DNA of 64,000 nucleotides. Source: an uncultured Lachnospiraceae bacterium. GTDB lineage: Bacteria > Bacillota > Clostridia > Lachnospirales > Lachnospiraceae. The stretch is from positions 23,777 through 87,776 of the forward strand of contig CACYPS010000029.1 of NCBI GenBank assembly GCA_902776305.1, in the 5' to 3' direction. A program made the position numbers and the translations under genes. Numbering within the stretch: the first letter of the stretch is position 1; the number at the start of each line of letters is the position of its first letter. Below, one piece after another: positions 1 through 8,101 of the stretch. The notes below the pieces were generated by a model. The model had not been told where the DNA came from. It saw nothing but the letters and a program-made list of their open reading frames with translations, and did no database searches.

Positions 1-285
1 GTACTTCCGTAATTTTTATGGGCACGCCATTGAATTTCTCTGCCCGTTACGGAAGTACGGGCAAAAAGCCCTCGTACTTCCGTAATTTTTATGGACACGC
101 CATTGAATTTCTCTGCCCGTTACGGAAGTACGGGCAAAAAGCCCTCGTACTTCCGTAATTTTTATGGGCACGCCATTGAATTTCTCTGCCGGTTACGGAA
201 GTACGGGCAAAAAGCCCTTGTACTTCCGTAATTTTTATGGGCACGCCATTGAATTTCTCTGCCGGTTACGGAAGTACGGGCAAAC
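1..285. repeat. 73-bp tandem array of inverted-repeat units (array 1)
   Basis: Four tandem units with an exact 73-bp period (right arms GTACTTCCGTAA at 1, 74, 147 and 220). Each hairpin runs TTACGGAAGTAC, GGGC, AAAAA, GCCC, a TC bulge, then GTACTTCCGTAA, so the loop holds a further GGGC/GCCC stem. Units are separated by a conserved linker ending in CATTGAATTTCTCTGCC. The window starts inside the array, so its true left end is unknown. From 286 to 585 I see no gene or clear signal. Confidence 0.9.
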
Positions 286-585
286 TCCTGTTTTGCTTCT
301 GTTACTTTTCTACACACTTTAGATGTTTTATAGTACCGGATTACTCACTTTTCTTTTATCTATTTACGCCTCCCCAAAAATATGATATACAATCCGCATG
401 ACATGACCCGTCACGGATTACTCAACACTTCTTTTCATTACATATCTTTATTCACTTTCTCTAAAAGAGCATGCAGTAAGACCTTTATCCAAGGACTGCG
501 TCACTATCCTGTACTTTCGAAAACCATATCACTTACAGAATTTCCATGTTACAATAGAACTGTCATCATAAGAGGTGATAAATAT

Positions 586-696
586 ATGGCAGATCATAAG
601 AAATCTGATTCCAAAAGAAAGACGCTCTCAAATAAGACAAATTATCATGCCGCATTCCTGAGCAGTCTTGAAGCTACGATATTGAGCTATATATAG
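586..696 (+). CDS. small basic hypothetical protein (36 aa)
   Basis: Short ORF whose ATG at 586 follows an AGAGGTG ribosome binding site. An upstream in-frame extension to 382 has no ribosome binding site and is probably not translated. The product starts MADHKKSDSKRK, is lysine-rich at the N-terminus and ends in a mildly hydrophobic stretch. It lies 28 bp before the HTH gene at 725 and may be co-transcribed with it. I recognise no family. It could be a partner peptide of the HTH protein or a decayed gene remnant. Confidence 0.4.
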   Translation: MADHKKSDSKRKTLSNKTNYHAAFLSSLEATILSYI

Positions 697-724
697 CATT
701 TAGCTGTAATATGCGGAGGATAGA

Positions 725-976
725 ATGGAGATACAGGATACGAAAATAAGCAATACAGACGATGTTGATTTCCTGTTAAGCAACAAAAGCGCAGACTATA
801 TCATACGTACACTGAGAGAACGATCCGGTATGAACAGGCGGGAGTTCTCTGAACATACAGAAATTCCTGTCAGAACCCTTGAGGATTGGGAGTCTTCAAG
901 ACGTACTCCCCCCAGATATGTCCTCAGGCTATTGTGCTACTTATTCAAATACGAAGAACTGGTCAAGCACCTTTAA
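725..976 (+). CDS. small XRE-like helix-turn-helix protein
   Basis: 83-aa protein with GGAGG just upstream of the ATG. The central part (about residues 27-60) reads RTLRERSGMNRREFSEHTEI then PVRTLEDWESSRRTPP, the classic layout of an XRE/Cro-type HTH: helix 2 with REF, turn, recognition helix with RTLEDWE. The rest is short helical sequence, so it is probably a stand-alone DNA-binding protein. It sits next to a 36-aa ORF and 60 bp from the convergent operon ending at 1037. A regulator of the neighbouring accessory genes is possible but not shown. Similar short HTH proteins are common in antitoxin and phage-like modules. Confidence 0.7.
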   Translation: MEIQDTKISNTDDVDFLLSNKSADYIIRTLRERSGMNRREFSEHTEIPVRTLEDWESSRRTPPRYVLRLLCYLFKYEELVKHL

Positions 977-1036
977 CCGTTTATGAAGAGACCGCCTGTT
1001 TCTGACTGCGTTAAATTTTTACTTTTTTTCACCTGT

Positions 1037-1354
1037 CTACTTGACAGGACCCAGATCATTCTCGCGGTCTTCTTCCTTTTCTAATAATACTTTTATTTCT
1101 TCTATAATTATCATCATGCGCTCCACCCAGTTTTCATCGGGAGGCAGGCTCCATTCTTCAGGTTTTATATCAATATAGTCCATAGCTCTTGCGACGAGAT
1201 CCTCTGGTTCTGAGAACATTTTTATAATTTCTTCATAATTATTCGTAACTCTTCTCAGGTAAGGGTTGTTCAAAAACCTAATTATCTCCTTCGTCTGCCC
1301 TTTAATATGTCCTCTTGCGTATCCAATCCTGTAGTCCTTAGAATTCTTGCTCAA
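1037..1354 (-). CDS. hypothetical protein, second gene of GHKL-metallopeptidase operon
   Basis: 105-aa, charged, largely helical protein with no signal peptide or membrane segment. It starts only 3 bp downstream of the stop of the GHKL-metallopeptidase gene, so the two are almost certainly translated from one transcript. The C-terminal third (IIIEEIKVLLEKEEDRE) looks like a coiled or amphipathic helix. The N-terminus YARGHIKGQTKEI resembles the short N-terminal helix of several clostridial accessory proteins, but I cannot assign a family. The second, divergent paralogue at 3397 has no such partner, so this protein may specifically serve the catalytically intact copy. Confidence 0.65.
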   Translation of the reverse strand: MSKNSKDYRIGYARGHIKGQTKEIIRFLNNPYLRRVTNNYEEIIKMFSEPEDLVARAMDYIDIKPEEWSLPPDENWVERMMIIIEEIKVLLEKEEDRENDLGPVK

Positions 1355-1357
1355 TTC

Positions 1358-2917
1358 TCATTCATCTCCCGAAACTGTATTTTGCATGATTATTCTCCAA
1401 CTTTTGCGCGCATCTTCAACTTCTCTTCTGTGTGATAATATAATTTTTAAAATGAGCATAAGTGCTTTGCTGAAATTTTTTGAAGAATCTCCGCCGAAAA
1501 CATGGCACAATTCATGCACATATACAGAGAGAGCCTTATCAAATCTCTCTTCTCTTAGGAGTTCTTCTCTTAGCGTAACAATCCGGATGTTATTCATGAT
1601 TTTTAACCCTGCGCAATTAGTTTTCGTTTTCCTTTCTTTTCTGGTAAAAGTTCGGCCATTAAATGTCGCTTTAGGATCCCTGGAAACACGCAACTCCGGC
1701 CATCCGTCGCCGAATGGAAAAAAATCTTTACTTATGCCCTTGATCAGTTCCTCAAGTACTGCATAGCTTTCTTTCTCCCTTTTATCCGGCAATTTGTCAT
1801 ATTCCGCAAATCCGTTCTTCTCCTCACAAAGATCCTCAAGAAGAGGGTATCCAAACAATCTGAACTCTACCCTTACGAGCTTATAATTGGTATTCGTTCC
1901 GCGCATCCAGGAAATTGCCTGCCTTCGTCGGTTCCTGTCGTAGTTTGTATAGACTTTCCTAATATATAGCAAATTCGGGTATTTTTCCCTAAAATAAGCA
2001 ACAGCATCTCCGGACCACATGATTGTCGAACACAGACTATATATGACATCTCTCCACCTGTCTATTCTGAACCCTCCTTCATTCACGCTATAACAGCTCC
2101 AGTAGCGTCTCATAGATTCCAGAACCGTGATTGCTGCCCTTGGTGTGATCTTACTTGCTATCACCGATATAAAATCAGTTACGTCTCGCTTGGTCAATTC
2201 ACCTCTTTCCCTATCTGTATTTACATATTCATGAAGACAGAAGACGAGAGGAAGCGGACAGGTTCCCCGCATCTGATAAGCCAGAAACAGCGCTCCGTTT
2301 CTGCCGAATTTATACGTATCCGGCATCTCTTTCGGTATGGCAAATGAACTTCGTTCATAAATTGCGCAATATCGCGACTCCCAGATTGGCTTTCCGAACA
2401 TTTTATTCTCAGGGTAGTAAAAGCTTTCCAGAACTGTGCTGAACAGGTGGTAGTCCTCCTCAGATATGTGATCTATCTCCAACCGACTTCCTTCTAAAAA
2501 CCCGTTCTCTTCTATTGTATATATCAGTGCAGCTACAGACCGGCCATCAATCACGGTATCTTCCTTCCCCACTTTTAGTCTCCATTCACGCGATGCCATC
2601 GTTATCTCCCATCCGAAATCCCTGTAAGCACAAAGTGCAGCGATCTTGAACCCTTCTCCAAAGTAGCCGGCTTGAGTTTCCGGAGATTCTGTTTTGGTCG
2701 AAGCACCAATATGAATAAGCCATTCATACGAAAAACCGCTGCCATGGACTTCCATGCTCAGTTTTTCCGACTCATACTGATAGATAAATCCAGCTTTCCA
2801 GTTTTTCGGTCCGAGAACGTCATAGAAATTTTGAACGAAATCCCGCAGAACCTGATATCTGGTCCATTTAACGGAATAAGTGAAAAAGATGTTTAAAGGA
2901 ATAATTTGCTGCTTCAT
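1358..2917 (-). CDS. GHKL ATPase-like protein with C-terminal HExxH metallopeptidase motif
   Basis: 519 aa from the ATG at 2917 (ribosome binding site GGGAGG 5 bp upstream; a GTG five codons earlier overlaps that site and is rejected). The N-terminal 100 residues carry Bergerat/GHKL hallmarks: an N-box-like DFVQN (26-30), a GxGF-type loop (HGSGF, about 58-62) and a G-box GASTK...GYFGEGFK (71-91), as in HSP90-like ATP-binding domains. Residues near 468-472 read HELCH, a complete HExxH zinc-peptidase motif, followed by GGDSSKNF, reminiscent of SprT/WLM-like zincins with a downstream third ligand. The middle region has no recognised domain. It is the first gene of a two-gene operon and lies head-to-head with a paralogue at 3397-4935. 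An ATP-gated protease or stress/defence factor is plausible, but function is unknown. Confidence 0.75.
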   Translation of the reverse strand: MKQQIIPLNIFFTYSVKWTRYQVLRDFVQNFYDVLGPKNWKAGFIYQYESEKLSMEVHGSGFSYEWLIHIGASTKTESPETQAGYFGEGFKIAALCAYRDFGWEITMASREWRLKVGKEDTVIDGRSVAALIYTIEENGFLEGSRLEIDHISEEDYHLFSTVLESFYYPENKMFGKPIWESRYCAIYERSSFAIPKEMPDTYKFGRNGALFLAYQMRGTCPLPLVFCLHEYVNTDRERGELTKRDVTDFISVIASKITPRAAITVLESMRRYWSCYSVNEGGFRIDRWRDVIYSLCSTIMWSGDAVAYFREKYPNLLYIRKVYTNYDRNRRRQAISWMRGTNTNYKLVRVEFRLFGYPLLEDLCEEKNGFAEYDKLPDKREKESYAVLEELIKGISKDFFPFGDGWPELRVSRDPKATFNGRTFTRKERKTKTNCAGLKIMNNIRIVTLREELLREERFDKALSVYVHELCHVFGGDSSKNFSKALMLILKIILSHRREVEDARKSWRIIMQNTVSGDE

Positions 2918-2968
2918 GTACGCCTCCCACACAATACGTTAAAGAAAGTATATCATGAATGTTTGTCT

Positions 2969-3052
2969 CACGCAATGCGTGGTTTTTTGTGTGGCTATAT
3001 TATAGTCATTTGGTGTCATGAAATTTTGAGCGTCGAAACCACGCATTGCGTG
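2969..3052. promoter_or_regulatory. inverted pair of ACGCAATGCGT palindromes between divergent paralogues
   Basis: CACGCAATGCGTGGTT at 2969-2984 is matched exactly by its reverse complement AACCACGCATTGCGTG at 3037-3052. Each arm contains its own near-perfect palindrome ACGCA-N-TGCGT. The pair lies about 50 bp upstream of the start of the intact GHKL-metallopeptidase gene. This could be two operator sites for a dimeric regulator or a 16-bp-stem cruciform. Regulator unknown. Confidence 0.55.
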
Positions 3053-3097
3053 TTTCATAGAAGTGTGTTATTCTTATCTGAAGAAGCTTGCTCAAAT

Positions 3098-3168
3098 CAA
3101 GAACGCCTCGGCGTTCTTGCCGCGCCGCGCATGGTGCGAAGCACCTTCCTTAATGCGCGGCTGCGATC
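3098..3168. repeat. cluster of perfect short hairpins
   Basis: CAAGAACGCC-TC-GGCGTTCTTG (3098-3119) is a perfect 10-bp stem. It is followed by a CCGCGCAT...ATGCGCGG stem enclosing GGTGC-GAA-GCACC. No T-run follows, so these are not simple terminators. A shorter version of the first hairpin (CAAGAATGCCTCGGCGTTC) recurs near 62169, which suggests a dispersed repeat family. Confidence 0.55.
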
Positions 3169-3212
3169 CGCCGTGCCTAAGCATGCGTAACAGAGCATTG
3201 TGCAGCTGAGGC

Positions 3213-3316
3213 TTTTAATCTCTGACGCGGGTTTGTATCCCATGTCAGAGACAAGTAACATTTTGCGCATTCATCTCACGACTTAAGTCACGAGAATTCT
3301 GCGTCAGAGATTAAAA
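3213..3316. repeat. 104-bp inverted repeat with 16-bp arms
   Basis: TTTTAATCTCTGACGC at 3213-3228 is the exact reverse complement of GCGTCAGAGATTAAAA at 3301-3316. The interior contains another GTCAGAGAC copy and the palindrome GACTTAAGTC. It sits 80 bp upstream of the start of the second GHKL paralogue. It could be a leader hairpin of that gene or a small non-autonomous element. Confidence 0.6.
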
Positions 3317-3396
3317 AAGTCTTAGGAGAAAGAATACGTAACAAACCGGCTTGGCATCGTGGCCTGGTATGCGGTTTGAAAATGGAGGTACGCTTG

Positions 3397-4935
3397 ATGC
3401 AACAGATAAAACAACTTAACCTTGTCTATTCTTATCCCGTCAAATGGACCAAATTTCAGATTTTCCGTGACTTCATCCAAAATTTCTATGACGAGTTGAA
3501 ACCGGAACAGTGGAAAGAAAGCTTTCATTTTCATTATGATTCCGGAAACCTTTCTCTCGCAATCGAGCATGATGGATTTTCATATGAGTGGCTTCTCAGC
3601 ATTGGTGCATCCACCAAAACAGATTCCGAGAGCAGCTATGCCGGACATTTCGGCGAGGGGTTCAAGATAGCCGCTCTGTGCGCCCACAGGGACTGTGGCT
3701 GGGGTGTACAAATGTCTTCGCGCGATTGGACATTAACTGCTTGTAAGGATCGGACTCTTATTGATGGTCAATCCATAGATGTGCTGGCATATCGTATTAA
3801 GAAAAATAAACCACTGAGCGGAAGCATCCTTAAACTTACCGGCATTTCTGAAATAGATTACCGATTATTTCTTGTAGTATTAGACTGTTTCTATTATCCC
3901 GAAAATAAACTGTTAGGAAAACCTATCTGGAAAACGGATATCTGCGCAGTGTATGAGAGGAGCCGCTGTCATTTGTCAAAAGGCATGCCTGTAACAGAAG
4001 AATTCGGAAAATCAGGAGCAGTGTTCTGTTCCTATCAGTTGTTAGGGACCAACCCGTTACCACTTGTTTTCTGCCTGCACAACTATGAGTGTACAGACAG
4101 AGAGAGAAAAGAGTTACAGGATTTTGAAGTGATCGATATTATCCTGAAAATATCGGTTACCCTTTCGCCGGAGTCAGCCGCAGCAGTGCTTGAAAAAATG
4201 AAACGATTCTGGTACAGGTATCCCAAGAAGAAAAAAGAAATTGAGGTCAATAGTTGGAGTCCCGTAATTAATGCACTGATCAGAAGAATCAGGCTGTCAG
4301 AAAGTGTTGTCACAGAGTTCAAAAAGAAGTATCCAAATCTTCTATGCGCCGCAAGAACAAACTCGAATACCGCAAAAATCCTGCGGCATCAGGCCATTAT
4401 CTGGATGCGCAGTACCAATACGCAGTACCGGTTGGTTAAGAATACTTTCTGTCTGTTAGGTTACCGTTTTCTTGAAACGGAATGTCAGCTTCATAATGGC
4501 TTCGCGAAAAGTGAGAGAGCGCCAATTCCATTGGAAAAAGAATGCTATCGAATCCTCAAAGACCTGATAAGCTTAGCAGCTGAAGGATTTTTCGGCTTTA
4601 AAACTGAATGGCCTGAGCTGCACATTATAACAAATTCTGAATCGTCATGTGAAGCTCTATCTGACGCTTCAGCGTTTAAAGAACCTGTGGTGAATAGTGT
4701 CGGGCTGAAAATCAGATTCAATATCAATCGAGTTTATTTAAAGGCAGAACTTTTCACGAGTAATAGATTTTATGATGCACTTTCTACATATACCCATGAA
4801 CTCTGTTACACATTCGGGAGTGAGGGGTCGGTAAAATACAATCAGGGCCTAACAATAATGATAGAACTACTTGTCGCACATAACTCAGAAGTTGAGATGG
4901 CACGTATGTTTTGGGAGAGTGCTTTCCTTTCTTAA
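3397..4935 (+). CDS. GHKL ATPase-like paralogue with degenerate metallopeptidase motif
   Basis: 512 aa from the ATG at 3397, chosen because GGAGGT lies 7 bp upstream. It is homologous along its full length to the 1358-2917 protein: QNFYDEL, DGFSYEWLLSIGASTK, AGHFGEGFKIAALCA, a shared block around CFYYPENK(L/M)LGKPIW, PLPLVFCLH and a QAI-WMR-TNTQYRLV block. The GHKL motifs are intact. The C-terminal site reads HELCY (about 467-471) instead of HELCH, so the second zinc ligand of HExxH is lost and the following GGDSS becomes GSEGS. The ATPase is therefore probably active while the peptidase is not. The pair may work as a heteromer or the copy may be regulatory. It is transcribed divergently from its paralogue across a hairpin-rich region. 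Confidence 0.75.
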   Translation: MQQIKQLNLVYSYPVKWTKFQIFRDFIQNFYDELKPEQWKESFHFHYDSGNLSLAIEHDGFSYEWLLSIGASTKTDSESSYAGHFGEGFKIAALCAHRDCGWGVQMSSRDWTLTACKDRTLIDGQSIDVLAYRIKKNKPLSGSILKLTGISEIDYRLFLVVLDCFYYPENKLLGKPIWKTDICAVYERSRCHLSKGMPVTEEFGKSGAVFCSYQLLGTNPLPLVFCLHNYECTDRERKELQDFEVIDIILKISVTLSPESAAAVLEKMKRFWYRYPKKKKEIEVNSWSPVINALIRRIRLSESVVTEFKKKYPNLLCAARTNSNTAKILRHQAIIWMRSTNTQYRLVKNTFCLLGYRFLETECQLHNGFAKSERAPIPLEKECYRILKDLISLAAEGFFGFKTEWPELHIITNSESSCEALSDASAFKEPVVNSVGLKIRFNINRVYLKAELFTSNRFYDALSTYTHELCYTFGSEGSVKYNQGLTIMIELLVAHNSEVEMARMFWESAFLS

Positions 4936-5150
4936 GGGTGTGGGAAGTATAAGTCAGAAATAGTAAAAGAATTAGATCCTTATGAATACTCAATGTTCAG
5001 GACATTGTTGCCAACTGCCTTTGACGATGACATCCGTCGCTTCAAGGACCCTGACCTTCCTGATAAAGCGGTTGAGAGTTTTTGCACATTTTTAATAATT
5101 TTCTTCTTATTTTTTTCTTTATTTATATGTTTTGAACAAGTAAAATAGAT
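4936..5150 (+). pseudogene. possible in-frame tail remnant after the GHKL paralogue
   Basis: Reading on past the stop of the preceding gene in the same frame gives about 70 codons without a stop (to the TAG ending near 5148): CGKYKSEIVKELDPYEYSMF, then RTLLPTAFDDDIRRFKDPDL and so on, ending in a hydrophobic stretch. The first 45 residues look protein-like but have no start codon or ribosome binding site and no family I recognise. It may be a lost extension of the upstream gene or a fragment of another gene. From 5151 to 5253 only the promoter region of fucO is expected. Confidence 0.3.
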
Positions 5151-5253
5151 ACAGTACGGTTGAGGAACCAACGCGCATGGCGCGCGTCGATCTTACGTAT
5201 AAGGTAATGTTACTTTAGACACAATCAGTCAAAGCATCTCAGGAGGTATAATT

Positions 5254-6399
5254 ATGGCAGTTAATCGTTTTGTCCTTAACGGAATTTCTTACCATGGACA
5301 TGGCGCTATCAAGGAGATCCCGGGCCTCATCAAGGCAAGAGGGTTCAAGAAGGCATTCGTAGCATCCGATCCGGATCTGGTAAAGTTCGGTGTCACAGCC
5401 AACGTCACAAATCTTCTTGAAGAAAATGGCATCCCCTACACCCTCTACAGCGACATCAAGCCGAACCCGACAATCGAAAATATTCAGCACGGCGTAGAAG
5501 CTTTCAAAGAGTCCGGCGCTGACATGATGATCACCATCGGCGGCGGCTCCTCCATGGACACCGGCAAGGGCATCGGCATCATCATCAATAATCCGGAATT
5601 TGCGGATGTTCGCTCTCTTGAAGGCGTTGCTCCGACAAAGAAGAGAACAGTCTTCACAATCGCTGTTCCGACAACAGGCGGAACGGGCGCTGAGTCTACA
5701 ATCAACTATGTCGTAACTGACGTTGAGAAGAAGAGAAAATTCGTCTGCGTAGACCCTAACGACATCCCGGATATCGCAGTTGTTGACCCGGATATGATGT
5801 CCTCCATGCCGAAGGGCCTCACAGCTTCCACAGGTATGGACGCTCTCACACATGCGATCGAAGGCTACACAACAGCCGCTGCATGGGAGCTCTCCGACGT
5901 TCTCAATCTCGAGTCTATCCAGCTGATCGGTAAGTATCTGCGCAAAGCAGTTGCAAATGATCCCGACGGCCGCGAAGGCATGGCTCTCGCTCAGTATGTA
6001 ACAGCTATGGCTTATTCAAATGTCGGTCTCGGCATCGCTCATTCCATGGCTCACACTCTGGGTGCTGTTTATGACACACCGCACGGCGTAGCTTGCGCTA
6101 TGATGCTCCCGATCGTTATGGAGTTCAATGCTGAGTACACAGGCGAGAAGTTCAAGAACATCGCTGAGGCTCTCGGTGTAGATACAACAGGTATGGATCA
6201 GGCTACTTATCGCAAGGCTGCTATCGACGCTGTTCGCCAGCTGTCTGTCGATGTAGGTATTCCGACAAAGCTTGAGAAGCTGAAAGAGGAGGATCTTGAC
6301 TTCCTTGCTCAGTCGGCTGCGGCTGATGCGTGCGAGCCGGGTAATCCGAGGAGGGCGTCGATTGAGGAGTTTAAGGATATGTTCAGGAAGTTGATGTGA
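5254..6399 (+). CDS. fucO: lactaldehyde reductase, iron-containing alcohol dehydrogenase
   Basis: 381 aa, the usual length of group III Fe-dependent alcohol dehydrogenases, with AGGAGG upstream of the start. It carries the NAD loop GGGSSMDTGKGIGI, the PTTGGTGAE block and the metal ligands D196, H200, H263 and H277, at the same numbering as E. coli FucO. FADVRSLEG and RRKFVCVDP-type blocks are also FucO-like. It would reduce L-lactaldehyde (from rhamnose or fucose breakdown) to 1,2-propanediol with NADH, balancing redox during fermentation of pectin side-chain sugars. It is monocistronic; a hairpin region separates it from the convergent gene. A 1,3-propanediol or general alcohol dehydrogenase is the alternative. 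Confidence 0.85.
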   Translation: MAVNRFVLNGISYHGHGAIKEIPGLIKARGFKKAFVASDPDLVKFGVTANVTNLLEENGIPYTLYSDIKPNPTIENIQHGVEAFKESGADMMITIGGGSSMDTGKGIGIIINNPEFADVRSLEGVAPTKKRTVFTIAVPTTGGTGAESTINYVVTDVEKKRKFVCVDPNDIPDIAVVDPDMMSSMPKGLTASTGMDALTHAIEGYTTAAAWELSDVLNLESIQLIGKYLRKAVANDPDGREGMALAQYVTAMAYSNVGLGIAHSMAHTLGAVYDTPHGVACAMMLPIVMEFNAEYTGEKFKNIAEALGVDTTGMDQATYRKAAIDAVRQLSVDVGIPTKLEKLKEEDLDFLAQSAAADACEPGNPRRASIEEFKDMFRKLM

Positions 6400-6489
6400 A
6401 TAACTTAAACATCAAAGTTCTAGTACATTGACAGTCTCATCATAAAAAAATGCACCGTCGGGACGCTTTCGCTCGGTCTCGCTGGCAGC

Positions 6490-6622
6490 GGTACTAATAA
6501 ATTTTCGGCGCTTACGCTTGAAAATTTAAAGTACCGGCCGCTCGACGACGCCCTATCGGAATATGAAGTTTAAGTCATCGGATTGATGATAGTAAAGCGG
6601 CCGCCACGTTGAGTGGCGGCCG
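6490..6622. terminator. hairpins between convergent fucO and NifX-FKBP genes
   Basis: Two structures fill the gap. GGTACTAATAAATTTTC pairs with GAAAATTTAAAGTACC (6490-6535). CGGCCGCCAC-GTTGA-GTGGCGGCCG (6598-6622) is a perfect 10-bp GC-rich stem. The T-run is weak on both sides, so a bidirectional terminator is likely but not textbook. The rest of 6400-6710 shows no gene. Confidence 0.6.
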
Positions 6623-6710
6623 TTGTTATGTCAACTCTGTATTTTATTTATAGATTTAAGTCTTGCGTATGGGCTGCTTTTTATCGCGTCTTCATGGTCC
6701 ATAGCATTTT

Positions 6711-7649
6711 TTATGATTCCCATCTCTGTTCCTTAACTTCCACAAGCTCAATCTGGAAATTCAACTCCTTACCCGCCATCTCATGGTTCAGGTCAAGCGT
6801 AATGTTCGTGTCATCCTTGGCGATGACTCTGACCGGCACCGACTGTCCGTCCGGTGTGCCAAGGTAGACCTGCTCACCGACGTTAAGATCTTCGGAACCC
6901 GGGAGATTGCTGATTTCAGCCACAAGAATCGCTTTCGGGTCCTTCGGTCCGTAAGCCTGCTCCGGCATAAGATGAACATCTATAATCTGTCCGACATCCA
7001 TCTGCTCAACCGCTTCGTCAAATCCGGGAATCATCATGCCCGCGCCGCATAAGAATTCCAGCGGCTCGCCACGGTCGTAAGATGAATCGAACTGCGTTCC
7101 GTCGTTGAATGTTCCCTTATAATGCACGCGGCAGGTCTTGCCGTAGTTCTTGCCATGGTTTCCACTATTCATTTCACTCATATACCTTTCCTCTCCATGG
7201 CAGCCGTGTCCGCAATGGCCGCCTTCGTTGTTGTGATGACCGCAGCCACCTTCGTGATCGCCGCTATGGTGACCACAATGTCCTTCATCGCCGTGATCGC
7301 CGCATGAATGCTCACCATCGTGATGATCGCATGTTGCGCCGGCTGATACCAGCTCGCCCTTCAGGTAAGCCTCCACTGCTGCGTCGGCATCTCCCTGTGC
7401 ACCTGAGCAGAGTTCCACGCCTGCCTCTGCCAGAGCTGTCTGTGCACCTCCGCCGATTCCTCCGCAGATAAGCACATCTATTCCTTCTCCCGAAAGGAGC
7501 CCGGCAAGTGCGCCGTGGCCGACGCCGTTGGATCCGATGACCTGGCTGGATTTGATTTCTCCGTTCTCTACTTCGTAAACCTTGAAGGTTTCGGTATGAC
7601 CGAAGTGCTGGAAGATGTTGCCGTTTTCGTATGTTACTGCTATTCTCAT
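6711..7649 (-). CDS. NifX-like / His-Cys-rich / SlyD-type FKBP fusion protein
   Basis: 312 aa in one frame with three parts. Residues 1-100 match the dinitrogenase iron-molybdenum cofactor (NifX/NifB C-terminal) fold: MRIAV...HFGHTETF..., then LICGGIGGGAQ. Residues about 107-155 are a metal-binding linker packed with HxxHH, CGHH and GHCGHGC motifs. Residues about 165-312 are an FKBP-type peptidyl-prolyl isomerase of the SlyD type: CRVHYKGTFNDGTQFDSS, GAGMMIPGFDEAV, PEQAYGPKDP. SlyD normally carries its His-rich metal tail at the C-terminus; here it is central and fused to a cluster-carrier-like domain. A metal-handling chaperone is inferred. An internal start near 7180 could produce FKBP alone. 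Confidence 0.8.
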   Translation of the reverse strand: MRIAVTYENGNIFQHFGHTETFKVYEVENGEIKSSQVIGSNGVGHGALAGLLSGEGIDVLICGGIGGGAQTALAEAGVELCSGAQGDADAAVEAYLKGELVSAGATCDHHDGEHSCGDHGDEGHCGHHSGDHEGGCGHHNNEGGHCGHGCHGEERYMSEMNSGNHGKNYGKTCRVHYKGTFNDGTQFDSSYDRGEPLEFLCGAGMMIPGFDEAVEQMDVGQIIDVHLMPEQAYGPKDPKAILVAEISNLPGSEDLNVGEQVYLGTPDGQSVPVRVIAKDDTNITLDLNHEMAGKELNFQIELVEVKEQRWES

Positions 7650-7687
7650 TGTGAATTGTATGTCCTTTCTAAGTTAATATATGGTAT

Positions 7688-8099
7688 TACCGAAGTAACG
7701 ATAATTTTTGTCCCTGCTTCGGTATTCCTATTCTTGATTTCCCTGCCTTAAGCTGCCGGACTACCGAAGTAACTGAACTTTTACCCTCTGCTTCGGTGTT
7801 ACTATTCCTGATTTCCTTGCCTTAAGCTGCCGGACTACCGAAGTAATTGAGCTTTTGCTCCCTGCTTCGGTATTCCTGTTCTTGATTTCCCTGCCTTAAG
7901 CTGCCGGACTACCGAAGTAACTGAGCTTTTGGCGCCTGCTTCGGTATTCTTGTTCCTGATTTCTCTGCCTCAAGCTGTCGTTTTACCGAAGTAATTGAGC
8001 TTTTGGCGCCTGCTTCGGTATTCTTGTTCTTGATTTCTCTGCCTCGAGCCTCTGCTCTACCGAAGTAATTGAGCTTTTCTCGCCTGCTTCGGTATTCCC
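7688..8099. repeat. 74-bp tandem array of inverted-repeat units (array 2)
   Basis: Six units with left arms TACCGAAGTAA at 7688, 7762, 7836, 7910, 7984 and 8058 (period 74), each followed about 19 nt later by TGCTTCGGTATT. Arms use the CCGAAG/CTTCGG variant; the TG in the right arm would give a G-U wobble in RNA. Linkers share a CTTGATTTCTCTGCC core. The array fills the whole gap between the lipoprotein stop and the upstream region of the NifX-FKBP gene. Confidence 0.9.
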
Positions 8100-8101
8100 T
8101 T

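Noticed and set aside
1347-1766. Plus-strand ORF of 139 codons
   Set aside because: It lies opposite the C-terminal metallopeptidase region of the GHKL protein and has no ribosome binding site.
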